Source: Fundidesulfovibrio putealis DSM 16056 (GTDB lineage Bacteria > Desulfobacterota > Desulfovibrionia > Desulfovibrionales > Desulfovibrionaceae). Taken from it: DNA of 64,000 bases. The stretch spans positions 19,653 through 83,652 of the forward strand of contig NZ_KE386886.1 of assembly GCF_000429325.1 (NCBI RefSeq), written 5' to 3'. The position numbers and the translations under genes are program-made. This document shows positions 42,738 through 51,716 of this stretch, piece after piece. The notes beneath the pieces were generated by a model. That model searched no databases. It saw only the letters and a list, made by a program, of their open reading frames with translations, and was not told where the DNA came from. Positions within the stretch are counted from its first letter, which is position 1. Each line of letters opens with the position of its first letter.

Positions 42738-43760
42738 ATGCGACTGCTCGTAACTGGCGGGTGCGGATTCATCGGCACCAACTTCGTGTATATGATGCTC
42801 AGGAAGCATCCGGACATGGTCATCGTCAACCTGGACAAGCTGACCTACGCCGGAAACCGCTTCAACCTGCTGCCCATCGAGAACGAATTCGGCGGCACGC
42901 GCTACCACTTCGTCCACGGCGACATCGCCAACGCCGAGCTGGTGGCCCACATAATCACCGAGCACAAGATCGACGCGGTGGTCAACTTCGCAGCCGAGTC
43001 CCACGTGGACCGCTCCATCGCGGACTGCAACCCCTTCATCCTGACCAACGTGCTGGGCACCCAGGTGCTCCTGGACACGGCCCGCCGCCTGGGCCTGCCC
43101 AAGTTCGTGCACGTGTCCACGGACGAGGTGTACGGAACGCTCGGGCCCACCGGCAAGTTCACCGAAGAGACGCCGCTCGCGCCCAACAGCCCCTACTCGG
43201 CGTCCAAGGCCTCGGCGGACATGCTCTGCCGCGCCTTCTTCGAGACCTACGACTTCCCCGTGACCATCACCCGCTGCTCCAACAACTACGGGCCGTTCCA
43301 GTTCCCGGAGAAGCTCATCCCGCTCATGATCATGAAGGCCTCGCGCGGCGAATCGCTGCCCGTATACGGCGACGGCATGAACGTGCGCGACTGGATCTAC
43401 GTCACGGACCACTGCCGGGGCGTCGAGCTGACCCTCCTCAAGGGCAAGCCCGGCCAGGCCTACAACTTCGGCGGCAACGCGGAGAAGCCCAACATCGAGG
43501 TGGTCAAGACCATCCTCTCCGCATTGGGCCAGCCCGAGACGCTCATCAACTACGTGAAGGACCGCCCCGGCCACGACCGCCGCTACGCCATGGACTACTC
43601 CATGGCCGCCCGCGAGCTGGGCTTCGAGCCTGAGTACACCTTCGAGCGCGGCATCGCCGAGACGCTTGAGTGGTACAAGTCCAACGAAGCCTGGATGGAA
43701 CAGGTGCAGAGCGGCAGCTACCGCACCTTCATGGACAAATGGTACGGAGAGCGCCAGTGA
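42738..43760 (+). CDS. rfbB: dTDP-glucose 4,6-dehydratase
   Basis: 340 residues. This extended SDR enzyme makes dTDP-4-keto-6-deoxyglucose in the dTDP-rhamnose pathway. NAD site GGCGFIG (7-13), the catalytic STDEVYG (Thr, Asp, Glu) and YSASK (Tyr, Lys) are all present, and RCSNNYGPFQFPEKLIP is specific to this dehydratase. The stop overlaps the rfbD start (GTGA). rfbA and rfbC are not adjacent. The product feeds surface polysaccharide synthesis. Confidence 0.95.
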   Translation: MRLLVTGGCGFIGTNFVYMMLRKHPDMVIVNLDKLTYAGNRFNLLPIENEFGGTRYHFVHGDIANAELVAHIITEHKIDAVVNFAAESHVDRSIADCNPFILTNVLGTQVLLDTARRLGLPKFVHVSTDEVYGTLGPTGKFTEETPLAPNSPYSASKASADMLCRAFFETYDFPVTITRCSNNYGPFQFPEKLIPLMIMKASRGESLPVYGDGMNVRDWIYVTDHCRGVELTLLKGKPGQAYNFGGNAEKPNIEVVKTILSALGQPETLINYVKDRPGHDRRYAMDYSMAARELGFEPEYTFERGIAETLEWYKSNEAWMEQVQSGSYRTFMDKWYGERQ

Positions 43761-44629
43761 AGAACCGCGTGGCGGTGCTTGGGGGCAGAACCGGACTTCT
43801 GGGCGTCCCCCTGGCCCAGGCCTTCGAGGCGGCGGGATTCGAGGTGGCCCCCGTCGGGCGCGCCGACTTCGACATCTTCGACACGGCGGCCATGGGGTCC
43901 TTCCTGGACGAGTTCCAGCCGGACTGGCTGGTGAACGCCGTGGCCTACACCGCCGTTGACAAGGCCGAGGACGAGCCCGTGGAGGCCGCCCGCGTGAACA
44001 AGTGCCTGCCCGCCCTGCTGGGCAGGCTCTGCGCCGACCGCAGCATCGGCCTGTTCCACTTCAGCACGGACTTCGTGTTCGACGGCAAGAAGAACACGCC
44101 CTACACCGAAGAGGACGCCCCCAACCCGGCCAGCGTCTACGGGCAGACCAAGCTGGACGGGGAAAAGGCGCTCACCTCGCTGAACCTGTCGCGCCTTATC
44201 ATCGCCCGCGTGGCCTGGCTGTTCGGCCCGGGCAAGAAGAACTTCGTGCGCACCATCCTCAATCTGGCCAAGGACCGCGCCGAGCTGAAAGTGGTGCACG
44301 ACCAGATCGGCTCGCCCTCCTGCACGCTGGACCTGGCGGGCTACGCCGTGGCCCTGGTGCAGGCCGAGGCGACGGGACTCTTCCACCTGGGCAACGCCGG
44401 ACGCGCCAGTTGGTGCGAGCTGGCCAGCGAGGCCGTGGCGGCAGCCGGGTACGAATGCCAGGTGCTGCCCATCACCAGCGCCGAGTACCCGCTGAAGGCC
44501 CCGCGCCCGGCCTACTCCGTGCTGGACACCTCGAAATTCACCCAGGCCACGGGCGTCGCGCCCAGGTCCTGGCTGCAGGCGCTGCGCGAATACGTGTACG
44601 CCGAAACAGCGGACGAGAACGGCCAGTAG
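43757..44629 (+). CDS. rfbD: dTDP-4-dehydrorhamnose reductase
   Basis: 290 residues from GTG 43757, which overlaps the rfbB stop; an ATG far upstream in the frame is not used. It reduces dTDP-4-keto-rhamnose to dTDP-L-rhamnose. Motifs: VLGGRTGLLG for NAD(P), VNAVAYTAVDKAEDEP, STDFVFDG, and catalytic YGQTKLDGE. The usual GxxGQLG is GRTGLLG here. A strong bidirectional terminator follows. Confidence 0.93.
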   Translation: MKNRVAVLGGRTGLLGVPLAQAFEAAGFEVAPVGRADFDIFDTAAMGSFLDEFQPDWLVNAVAYTAVDKAEDEPVEAARVNKCLPALLGRLCADRSIGLFHFSTDFVFDGKKNTPYTEEDAPNPASVYGQTKLDGEKALTSLNLSRLIIARVAWLFGPGKKNFVRTILNLAKDRAELKVVHDQIGSPSCTLDLAGYAVALVQAEATGLFHLGNAGRASWCELASEAVAAAGYECQVLPITSAEYPLKAPRPAYSVLDTSKFTQATGVAPRSWLQALREYVYAETADENGQ

Positions 44630-44658
44630 AGTCCCCTGACAATCATACGCCACGCAAG

Positions 44659-44694
44659 AAGGCCGTGGGAGCGACGCTCCCACGGCCTTTTGTT
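44659..44694. terminator. Bidirectional terminator between rfbD and the phytase-like gene
   Basis: A stem of up to 15 bp, AAGGCCGTGGGAGCG/CGCTCCCACGGCCTT, followed by TTGTTCTTCG on the plus strand and by TTCTTGCG on the minus strand. It separates convergent genes. Confidence 0.85.
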
Positions 44695-44718
44695 CTTCGT
44701 GTTGCGCGGCGAACGCCG

Positions 44719-46083
44719 TTACTTGGGCATGTACTCGGTCACCGGCTTGGGCAGGGTGAGCAGCCACATGGCGGTCTTCTCGCCGCTGGGCTTCAGGCTC
44801 ATGGTCGTCTCCACCGGCTTGCCGTCCAGCGCGAGCTTTCCGTCCCGGCCAACTGTGTAGTCGTCGGGCTTGGTGACGGTCTTGCCGTTCTTGTCCTGGG
44901 CAGGCTTGTCCAGCACTGTGGCCAGCCCGAAATCGTTGTCCGAGGCCAGGGCGATGGTGCGCGCGTCCACAAGGGCCATGCCCTCGGCCTTCTCAGCCGT
45001 CCAGCCCAAGGCCACCAGATCAGCCACCAGCCACTTGCGGGCCGGGACCATGCCGCCAAGTCCCGTGGTTTCCAGAGGCAGGTCGGGCAAGGCCGAGGCT
45101 TTGGAAATGTCCACCAGATACACCAGGTTGCGCATTTTTCCGTCCCTGCCCTCGCCCTGCTCCACGATCAGGAACTGGGTGTCGGACACGGCGGTCACAT
45201 CGCCGATCTTGGCGTCCGCCGTGCGCTTGTAGGCGGTCTCGTCGATGGGATAGGCCAGCATGCGGGTCTTGTCGGTGTCCGGGTCGTATTCAACCAGGCG
45301 GGTGAACGCGGCCTTGGAGTCCTTCACCTTGCCGTCGGTGTCCAGGATGGACTGCACGGCGGCCACCACCTTGCCCGACGGGGTCACAGCCACGCCTTCA
45401 GCGCCCCGGTTGGGCTGGCGCTTGGCCAGGATGGAGGGCAGGCCTGCGCCGGGAGCCAGCTTGCGCACGATCTGGCCGGTCTTGCGGTCCAGTTCCATGA
45501 GGAAGGGACCGTACTCGTCGCTCAGCCACAGGGTCCCCCGCCTGGAATCGATGGCGATGCCTTCGGGGTCGATGCCCTGCTGATCGTGTCCCAGCACCTT
45601 GAGGTTCACATCCAGAGGAGTCTCGCCGGTGGAGCCGTGTTCGCCCTTGGCGGGCGGCAGGCCGGTGACGGCCTTGCCGTCCAGGCCGCGAATGGGCGTC
45701 ATTTTGACCACGCTGGCGGCGTTGCCCTTGACCTTGATGGTGGCCACGGCGGGATGGAATCCGGGCGCGGGGAACATCTTGGTGGTCAGGCCCTTGTCAC
45801 CGGGGGAAGCTGCGAACTTGGGGGAATCGGCGTTGGGTCCCCGGTCGGTGACGGACAGGAACAGCAGCGAGCCGTCCTTCTCCTTGCCCGCGAAGGCCAG
45901 CCCCGAGCCGACGCCGGTGGGGAACCCCTTGGGGAAGAGTTTTTTCAGGCTGGCTGGCGCGGCCACGTAGTCGCGGGGCGAGACGGAGACATCGAACTTG
46001 CGGACCTGGGCCTGCGGTGAGTCCTGGGCGGACGCGGCGGTGCAGGTCAGCAACAGGGCCAGCAGGAGAGAGGCGAGACGCAT
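44719..46083 (-). CDS. Phytase-like / esterase-like secreted protein (PF13449-type), intact copy
   Basis: 454 residues. Signal peptide (RLASLLLALLLTCTAASA) followed by a beta-propeller-like domain. Blocks typical of the 'esterase-like activity of phytase' family are SVTDRGPNADSP, HDQQGIDPEGIAID, LWLSDEYGPFL, NRGAEGVAVTP and KAEGMALVDARTIALASDNDFG. The conserved acidic residues suggest a metal-dependent phosphoesterase or ester hydrolase in the periplasm. It lies downstream of a paralogue in tandem on the same strand with a repeat element between them. The substrate is unknown. Confidence 0.85.
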   Translation of the reverse strand: MRLASLLLALLLTCTAASAQDSPQAQVRKFDVSVSPRDYVAAPASLKKLFPKGFPTGVGSGLAFAGKEKDGSLLFLSVTDRGPNADSPKFAASPGDKGLTTKMFPAPGFHPAVATIKVKGNAASVVKMTPIRGLDGKAVTGLPPAKGEHGSTGETPLDVNLKVLGHDQQGIDPEGIAIDSRRGTLWLSDEYGPFLMELDRKTGQIVRKLAPGAGLPSILAKRQPNRGAEGVAVTPSGKVVAAVQSILDTDGKVKDSKAAFTRLVEYDPDTDKTRMLAYPIDETAYKRTADAKIGDVTAVSDTQFLIVEQGEGRDGKMRNLVYLVDISKASALPDLPLETTGLGGMVPARKWLVADLVALGWTAEKAEGMALVDARTIALASDNDFGLATVLDKPAQDKNGKTVTKPDDYTVGRDGKLALDGKPVETTMSLKPSGEKTAMWLLTLPKPVTEYMPK

Positions 46084-46175
46084 GGAAGGCTCCTTCGTGT
46101 TGGATTTATACCCAGGTATCCGCCGCCTGTGCCAGCTCTGTTACGAGCCTGCGGGCGGTGTCGCATCCCAGGCCC

Positions 46176-46252
46176 CGTTCATACTGTTTACAACCCCGCG
46201 CAAGAGGACCAGTGGTTGTATTGTTGAAAAACATCGCATTCCTTTCAAATAC
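46176..46252. repeat. AACATG-type palindromic element, copy 3 (degenerate)
   Basis: CGTTCATACTGT...CAAGAGGACCAGT...TTGTTGAAAAACAT aligns with 28179-28237 (44 of 59 positions identical by hand). The palindrome at the right end is degraded (CGCATTCCTTTCAAA). It starts just after the stop of the gene at 46258. Confidence 0.65.
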
Positions 46253-46257
46253 GCGGG

Positions 46258-47640
46258 CTAATACTCTGCAACTTTCTTGGGCAGCACGGCCACCCACAGC
46301 CGGGGAACCTCCTGCGTGGGCCGGATGCCGATGACTGCGTTGGAAGGCTTGCCCGCGAAGGCGAGCTTGCCGCCCTCGCCCAGTTCGTACTGCGCCGCGT
46401 CCAGGACGGGCTTGCCGTCCGGTCCGGCGGAGGCCCCGGCGATCTGCCCTTCCAGGCCGAAGCCGTGCCCGCTCATGAACACCAGGGTGCGCCCGTCGGA
46501 GAGGAGCGTCATGCTCTCGGCCCGCACGCCCCTGAACCCGGCCTGATGGAGATCCAGCACCAGGGTCTTGCGGGCCATTTTCTGCCCCATCTTGCGAAGC
46601 TGGGCCTTGTCGGTGACGGCTTCCAGGGTGTTGCCCTCTTCGTTGCGCACCTTGTGGATGTTGTGGGCCTGGGTCAGGTCCGCCGAGTAGACCAGGCTGC
46701 GCGGGCGGCCTTCCTTGTCGATGCCCTGCTCCAGCACCAGCGCGCGCTTGTCGGCAAAGGCCACGATCTCGCCCGTGGCCACGCTGGCAGGGTCCGCGAA
46801 GATCTCGTCGTCGATGGGATAGGGAATCTGGCGGACCCGCTCGGTGTCCGGGTCCAATTCCACAATGCGGCTGAAGATGGCGGGCTTGCCCTGCAAGGAC
46901 AAGACCCCGTGCATGATGGTGTACACCTTGCCCGTTATGCTCACGCTGACGCCGGAAAAGCCCCAGCCCGCGCGACGCGTCTCCAGGATTTCCTCCAGCC
47001 CGTCGGCGGCGGAATACATGGACATCACCCGCCCGTCGCGCGGAGAGACGCGCACCAGCGCGGGACGGTAGCCGTCCGCAATCCAGTAGACGCTGCGCTT
47101 GAAATCGTAGGCCACGCCCTGAGGGTCGATGCCGGAGGGGTCGTGCTCCAGGCGCTTGAGCTCCAGGTCCAGCGGGACCTCAGCCGGATTTGCGGGTCCG
47201 CGCGATGCGGGCGGCAGGCCGCGCAGCAGTTTGCCCTCTTCGTCCTTGAGCGGCAGCATGCCCAACACCTCGGCCTTGTCTCCGAGGATCTTCATGGTCA
47301 CCAGGGTGGGGTTGAACGCGGGCAGGATGAAGATGGTCGAGGCGGCGCGCCCGTCTTTTTGCGCAACCGACGGACCTGCCAGGGTAGGCCCGCGTCCGGT
47401 GAGCGTGTGCAGCACCACGGTGCCGTCGGCCTGCACCTGGGCGCTGTTCAGGCCGAATCCCAGGCCCGGCATGAAGCCCTTGGGGAACTGGGCGGCGAGC
47501 CTGGCTGGCGGCGCGATCATCATGGAGGGCGGGAAGACCACCTCCGGCGAGCGAATTTCCGGGCTCTGGGCGCAGGCCGGAAGACAGGCCGCGATACTCC
47601 ATGCGGCCAGAAGAAGGGACAATACAAGACGCAAACGCAT
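46258..47640 (-). CDS. Phytase-like / esterase-like secreted protein, paralogue with eroded motifs
   Basis: 460 residues, signal peptide with a Cys-containing end (AACLPACAQS). It aligns along its length with the protein at 44719. At the conserved positions it differs: TDRGPN is TGRGPT, DPEGIA is DPQGVA, AEGVAV is FSGVSV, and ASDNDFG is MSGHGFG. Loss of each acidic residue suggests the catalytic or metal site is gone. It may bind the same ligand or have another role. The frame is intact and no stop codons have accumulated, so it is probably still a functional gene of changed activity. Confidence 0.8.
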   Translation of the reverse strand: MRLRLVLSLLLAAWSIAACLPACAQSPEIRSPEVVFPPSMMIAPPARLAAQFPKGFMPGLGFGLNSAQVQADGTVVLHTLTGRGPTLAGPSVAQKDGRAASTIFILPAFNPTLVTMKILGDKAEVLGMLPLKDEEGKLLRGLPPASRGPANPAEVPLDLELKRLEHDPSGIDPQGVAYDFKRSVYWIADGYRPALVRVSPRDGRVMSMYSAADGLEEILETRRAGWGFSGVSVSITGKVYTIMHGVLSLQGKPAIFSRIVELDPDTERVRQIPYPIDDEIFADPASVATGEIVAFADKRALVLEQGIDKEGRPRSLVYSADLTQAHNIHKVRNEEGNTLEAVTDKAQLRKMGQKMARKTLVLDLHQAGFRGVRAESMTLLSDGRTLVFMSGHGFGLEGQIAGASAGPDGKPVLDAAQYELGEGGKLAFAGKPSNAVIGIRPTQEVPRLWVAVLPKKVAEY

Positions 47641-47664
47641 TATGATCTCCTGAAAGGCCGCACG

Positions 47665-49062
47665 CTAGGCCTTGAAACCCTGAGCCTCTATACCTAGCCG
47701 CTTGAGAATCTTCTGTAAACTGGCTCGCTCCAGGCCGCTGACGCGCGCGGCCTCGGAGATGTTGCCCTTGGTGCGCCCCAGGAGCTGGTCCACGTAGGCC
47801 CTGGTGAAGGCCTCCAGGGCGTGGTTCTTGGCGTCCTGGTAGCTGCCCAGCGGGCAGGCCGAGGCCTCCACCAGCCTGCCGCCGCCGTCCACCATGCGCG
47901 CGGCCTGGGCGTCGATCACCTCGCCGGGCGAGAACACCACCAGCCGCCTGACGAAGTTCAAAAGCTCGCGCACGTTGCCCGGCCAGTCGCGCCCGGCCAG
48001 ATAACCCAGCGCGTCCGGGGTCAGGCCCTTCTCCGGCAGCTTCATCTCGTTGCAGGTGCGCCGCAGGAAGTGCATGGCCAGAAGCGGCACGTCTTCTCGC
48101 CTCTCGCGCAGGGGCGGGGTCTGGATGGTCAGCACGTTCAGGCGGTAGAAGAGGTCCTCGCGGAAGGTGCGGTCCTTGATCTTCTCTTCCAGGTGCTGGT
48201 TGGTGGAGGCGATGATGCGCACGTCCACGGCCACGGTGTCGCTGCCGCCCACAGCGCGCACCTCACGCTCCTGGAGCACGCGCAAAAGCTTGGTCTGCAC
48301 GTTCATGGGGATGTCGCCGATCTCGTCGAGCAGGATGGTGCCGCCCTGGGCGGCCAGGAACAGGCCCTGGTTGGCGCGCTCGGCCCCGGTGAAGGCCCCC
48401 TTCACGTGGCCGAAAAGTTCCGACTCCAGCAGCTGCTCCGGGATGGCCGGACAGTTCACGGAAATCATCGGGCTGTCGCTTCTGCCGCTGAGCTTGTGGA
48501 TGGCCCGGGCCACCACCTCCTTGCCGGTTCCGGATTCGCCCTGGATGAGCACCGTGTAGTCCGATCCAGCCACGGCCCCCACGGTCTGCTTCAGGCGCAC
48601 GATGCCGGGCGATTCGCCGATCAGCTCGCGCCAGGTCTCGGCCTCGGCCACGGACTCGCGCAGGCGGCGGTTCTCGGAGAGCAGGCGCGCGCGCTCCAGA
48701 GCCTTTTCCAGGGCCAGGAACAGGTCTTCCGGCTCGACGGGCTTGGTGAGGAAATCATAGGCCCCGGCCTTGAGCGCGGCCACGGCGGAGCCTACATCGC
48801 CGTGCGCCGTGAGCATGACCACCGTGAGCATGGGATCGAGCGCCAAGGCCCGCTCCAGGAGCTCCTGCCCGGAGATGCCGGGCATGCGAAGGTCCGTGAA
48901 CATCAGTCCGGGACCGCGCTGCTCCAATATCGCCAGGGCCTGCGCCCCGTCGTGGGCCAGCACCACTTCCAGCGAAGGATGCCGCGACCCGATGAGCCGG
49001 GCCAGCCCCTTGGCGAAGTCCGGCTGGTCGTCCACCACAAGAATCGTCTCAGGCCGCTGCAC
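47665..49062 (-). CDS. Sigma-54-dependent response regulator (NtrC family)
   Basis: 465 residues. The receiver domain has Asp57 (FTDLRMPG) as phospho-acceptor, Asp11/Asp12 and Lys in TKPVEPEDL. The AAA+ domain has Walker A GESGTGKE, the sigma-54 contact loop GAFTGA and Walker B GTILLDEIGD. A C-terminal helix-turn-helix (ISEAARVSGLERASLQKIL) binds DNA. It overlaps the kinase gene by 14 bases, so the two are a cognate pair. It should activate sigma-54 promoters in response to the kinase's heme sensor; targets are unknown. Confidence 0.94.
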   Translation of the reverse strand: MQRPETILVVDDQPDFAKGLARLIGSRHPSLEVVLAHDGAQALAILEQRGPGLMFTDLRMPGISGQELLERALALDPMLTVVMLTAHGDVGSAVAALKAGAYDFLTKPVEPEDLFLALEKALERARLLSENRRLRESVAEAETWRELIGESPGIVRLKQTVGAVAGSDYTVLIQGESGTGKEVVARAIHKLSGRSDSPMISVNCPAIPEQLLESELFGHVKGAFTGAERANQGLFLAAQGGTILLDEIGDIPMNVQTKLLRVLQEREVRAVGGSDTVAVDVRIIASTNQHLEEKIKDRTFREDLFYRLNVLTIQTPPLRERREDVPLLAMHFLRRTCNEMKLPEKGLTPDALGYLAGRDWPGNVRELLNFVRRLVVFSPGEVIDAQAARMVDGGGRLVEASACPLGSYQDAKNHALEAFTRAYVDQLLGRTKGNISEAARVSGLERASLQKILKRLGIEAQGFKA

Positions 49063-51490
49063 GCCCGTCCTCCTCCCGCGCCAGCGGCAACCACACCGTG
49101 AAACGCGCTCCGTTCTCGCTCACGGCTTCCACGCCGCCGCCCATGTCGTTGGCCAGCCCGAAGACCACGGCCAACCCGAGGCCCGTGCCTTTTCCCACTT
49201 CCTTGGTAGTAAAGAAGGGATCGAAGATGCGCCCCAGATTGTCGGGCGCGATGCCCGGCCCGTTGTCCTGCACGCGCAGGTAGGCCCGCTCGCCCTCCAC
49301 GCCGGTGCTCACCCGGATGCGCCCGCCGCCGGGGCTGACCGCGTCCAGGGCGTTCAGCAGCAGGTTGGAGAGTATCTGCTCCAGGGCCGTGGGGTCGGCG
49401 TTGACCGGCGGCAAGCCCTCCGGCGCGTCCACTTCCAGGGCAACCCCTTCGGCGGCGGCCTGGGCCTGAAACACCCCGGAGGTGCGCCGGACCTCGGCGG
49501 CCAGGTCGCAGGGTCCGGTGGAACCCTTCTTGGGGCGCACGAAGTCCAGCAGGTCGCGCAGCACCTTCTGGGCCTGGCGGGTGTGGCGCAGGATCACCTC
49601 GACGTCCTCGCGGCTCTCCTCCACCCCGGCGCTGGCCTTCAGGAGCTCCCCGTAAAAGAGGATCACTCCCAGCGGGTTGTTGATCTCGTGGGCCAGACCG
49701 GCGGCCAGACGGCCAACGGCCAGGAGCTTCTCGTTCTGCTGGGCCAGGTCGCGCATGCGCCGCTCGCCGGTCACCTCGCGGGCGTAGGCCACCAGCCGCC
49801 CGCTCTGCCCGCTGTATTCCGGCAGGGGATAGAGCGACGCCAGAAAGGTGCGGTCGCCCGGAAGCACCACCTCGCGCACGGACGGTCCGGCCAGCACGCC
49901 CGCATCCAGTGGCCGTCCGGACTCGATGCCCAAAGACTCGGCCAGCCGCCTCGCGCCTGCGTCGGCCCTGGCCTCGATGTTCGAAGGCCCGGCCAGCCCG
50001 CGCGACGATTCGTTGGCCAGCACCACCCGCCCCTGCCCGTCCAGCAGGGCCACCGGGTCGCCGATGCCCTCGAACACGGCGTGCAAAAGGTCCTTCTGGC
50101 GCAGAAGGTTGTCCAGGGCGTCCATGTTCTCCACCACCACGCCCAGCTGCTGCCCCACGGCCATGAGCACGTCCACGGGCAGGGGATCGGGCAGGTTGTC
50201 GGGAGGCCAGCACAGGGTCAGCATGCCCTGGGACGCGCCGGAGGTGGTCACCGGGATGGAGGCGCAGCTGCCGGAGAACACGGGCTCGCCGCGCACCGAC
50301 AGGGCTTCCCAGCCCTTGGGCACGGGCGCGCATACGGACGGGTCCGGCCAGCAGTGCGCCGCTCCCAGCGCCATGGAGCTGCGGTAGGTGACGCGCTCGG
50401 CCCCGAAGCGCCTGCCCACCAGCCCCAGGCAGCGGTCCAGGATCTCGCGGCGGTCGCGGGTGTGGCTCAGGCCGTCCAAAAGGCTCACGAACAGGCCCAC
50501 GTCGGCCCTGCGCGCGTCGGCCTCGCGGCTTAAGTCCGCCGTGCGCGAGGCCACCATGCCCTCCAGGTTGGAGGCGTAGGACTGGAGCTGCACCCTGGCC
50601 TGGCGCAGGCTCTCGGCGAACTGCTCCATGGAGGAGAGCATCAGCTCGATCTCGTCTCGCGAGTGGTCCATGGGATGGGGCTTGGACGCGCTGGCCGCCT
50701 CGCTTGCGGCCTCGGGGAAGTGCCGCCCCATGAGCGACAACGCCCGGCGCAGGTTGTGCACCACCAGCCGGTTGAAGAAGGCGTAGATGGCTCCGAACAG
50801 AAACAGCGCGCCCACGCTGAACATCAGCACGAACCACAGGGTCGCGCCCTGCACGCGCATCACCGTGGCCTCCATGGGCAGACGCACCACGTGCGCCCCG
50901 GCCAGCTCGCCCTCCTTGCGCCCGAAGCCGCGCTCCGGACCGAACGTCTCCACGAGTTCCTTGGGGGCCAGGGCCGGGTCGCTGTGGCAGCGCAGGCAGA
51001 AGCCCTGGTAGCGCACGGGCTGCGCCATCACCAGATACTCTTTGCCGTTCTCCTTGATGATGGCCTCGCCCCACTCGCGCGAGGGTTCGCGCTGGAAACG
51101 CTCGATGAAGGCGCGCTCCAGGCCCACGGCCTCCAGGTCCGGGCTGCGGGCGTCGATGGCCACGCGCCGGAAGCGGAACTCCTCGTTGCCCTCCTGGCCG
51201 GAGGGGGCCATGGCGGCGCGCGCCAGGGCCGTGCAGGACATGGCTTCCAGGAGGCCCTTGTCTTCGAGGAGGTTGCCGGTGATGGCCGGGCGCAGGTTGT
51301 CCTGCACGTAGGCGTGGAGCGACTCCACCCCGCGCAGGATGACCTGGGCCTTGCCGCGCGCCTCCTGCTCCAGGGTTTCGCGCAGATAGCGCTGCAACAG
51401 GGACACGAAGAACACCCCGACAAAGGCCATCATGCAGGCCAGCCCCAGGATGAACTTGGTCTGAAGGTTTCTCGGCTTGAAGATGCTCAT
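49049..51490 (-). CDS. Histidine kinase with periplasmic c-type heme (DUF3365/Tll0287-like) sensor
   Basis: 813 residues from ATG 51490, no strong Shine-Dalgarno. Order: transmembrane helix 1 (about 12-32), a periplasmic domain of ~180 residues with CLRCH (Cys165, Cys168, His169), a covalent heme motif, transmembrane helix 2 (216-239), a HAMP-like and coiled-coil linker, GAF (about 340-455), PAS (about 465-575), then HisKA with His601 (GLAHEINNP) and HATPase (NLLLNALDA, DNGPGI, GTGLGLAV). The DUF3365 fold with bound heme is known from cyanobacterial Tll0287 and is used as a redox or gas sensor. It overlaps its NtrC-type regulator. Confidence 0.92.
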   Translation of the reverse strand: MSIFKPRNLQTKFILGLACMMAFVGVFFVSLLQRYLRETLEQEARGKAQVILRGVESLHAYVQDNLRPAITGNLLEDKGLLEAMSCTALARAAMAPSGQEGNEEFRFRRVAIDARSPDLEAVGLERAFIERFQREPSREWGEAIIKENGKEYLVMAQPVRYQGFCLRCHSDPALAPKELVETFGPERGFGRKEGELAGAHVVRLPMEATVMRVQGATLWFVLMFSVGALFLFGAIYAFFNRLVVHNLRRALSLMGRHFPEAASEAASASKPHPMDHSRDEIELMLSSMEQFAESLRQARVQLQSYASNLEGMVASRTADLSREADARRADVGLFVSLLDGLSHTRDRREILDRCLGLVGRRFGAERVTYRSSMALGAAHCWPDPSVCAPVPKGWEALSVRGEPVFSGSCASIPVTTSGASQGMLTLCWPPDNLPDPLPVDVLMAVGQQLGVVVENMDALDNLLRQKDLLHAVFEGIGDPVALLDGQGRVVLANESSRGLAGPSNIEARADAGARRLAESLGIESGRPLDAGVLAGPSVREVVLPGDRTFLASLYPLPEYSGQSGRLVAYAREVTGERRMRDLAQQNEKLLAVGRLAAGLAHEINNPLGVILFYGELLKASAGVEESREDVEVILRHTRQAQKVLRDLLDFVRPKKGSTGPCDLAAEVRRTSGVFQAQAAAEGVALEVDAPEGLPPVNADPTALEQILSNLLLNALDAVSPGGGRIRVSTGVEGERAYLRVQDNGPGIAPDNLGRIFDPFFTTKEVGKGTGLGLAVVFGLANDMGGGVEAVSENGARFTVWLPLAREEDGRAAA

Positions 51491-51716
51491 GGCGCGGCCA
51501 CAGTACTTCCCCTTGCCCCGGAGGGCAACACGCGGGGGGATGGGGGGACGCGAGGAGAGCTTAACGATCCCTGTGAAACGACTATCCCCCAAAGTAGAGG
51601 TATCCTCCCTTGCCTTACGCACTTCGGGAGGACAGGTGTCTGCTTTAAGGATTAATGAAGCGGGTCAATTTATTATCCCCACACCAGACGTGAGTGTACC
51701 ATGACAAAATGTATCC

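Noticed and set aside
48903-51074. 723-residue minus-strand ORF overlapping the sensor kinase in another frame
   Set aside because: Arg/Gly/Pro-rich shadow of the kinase gene in the same strand, with no start signal.
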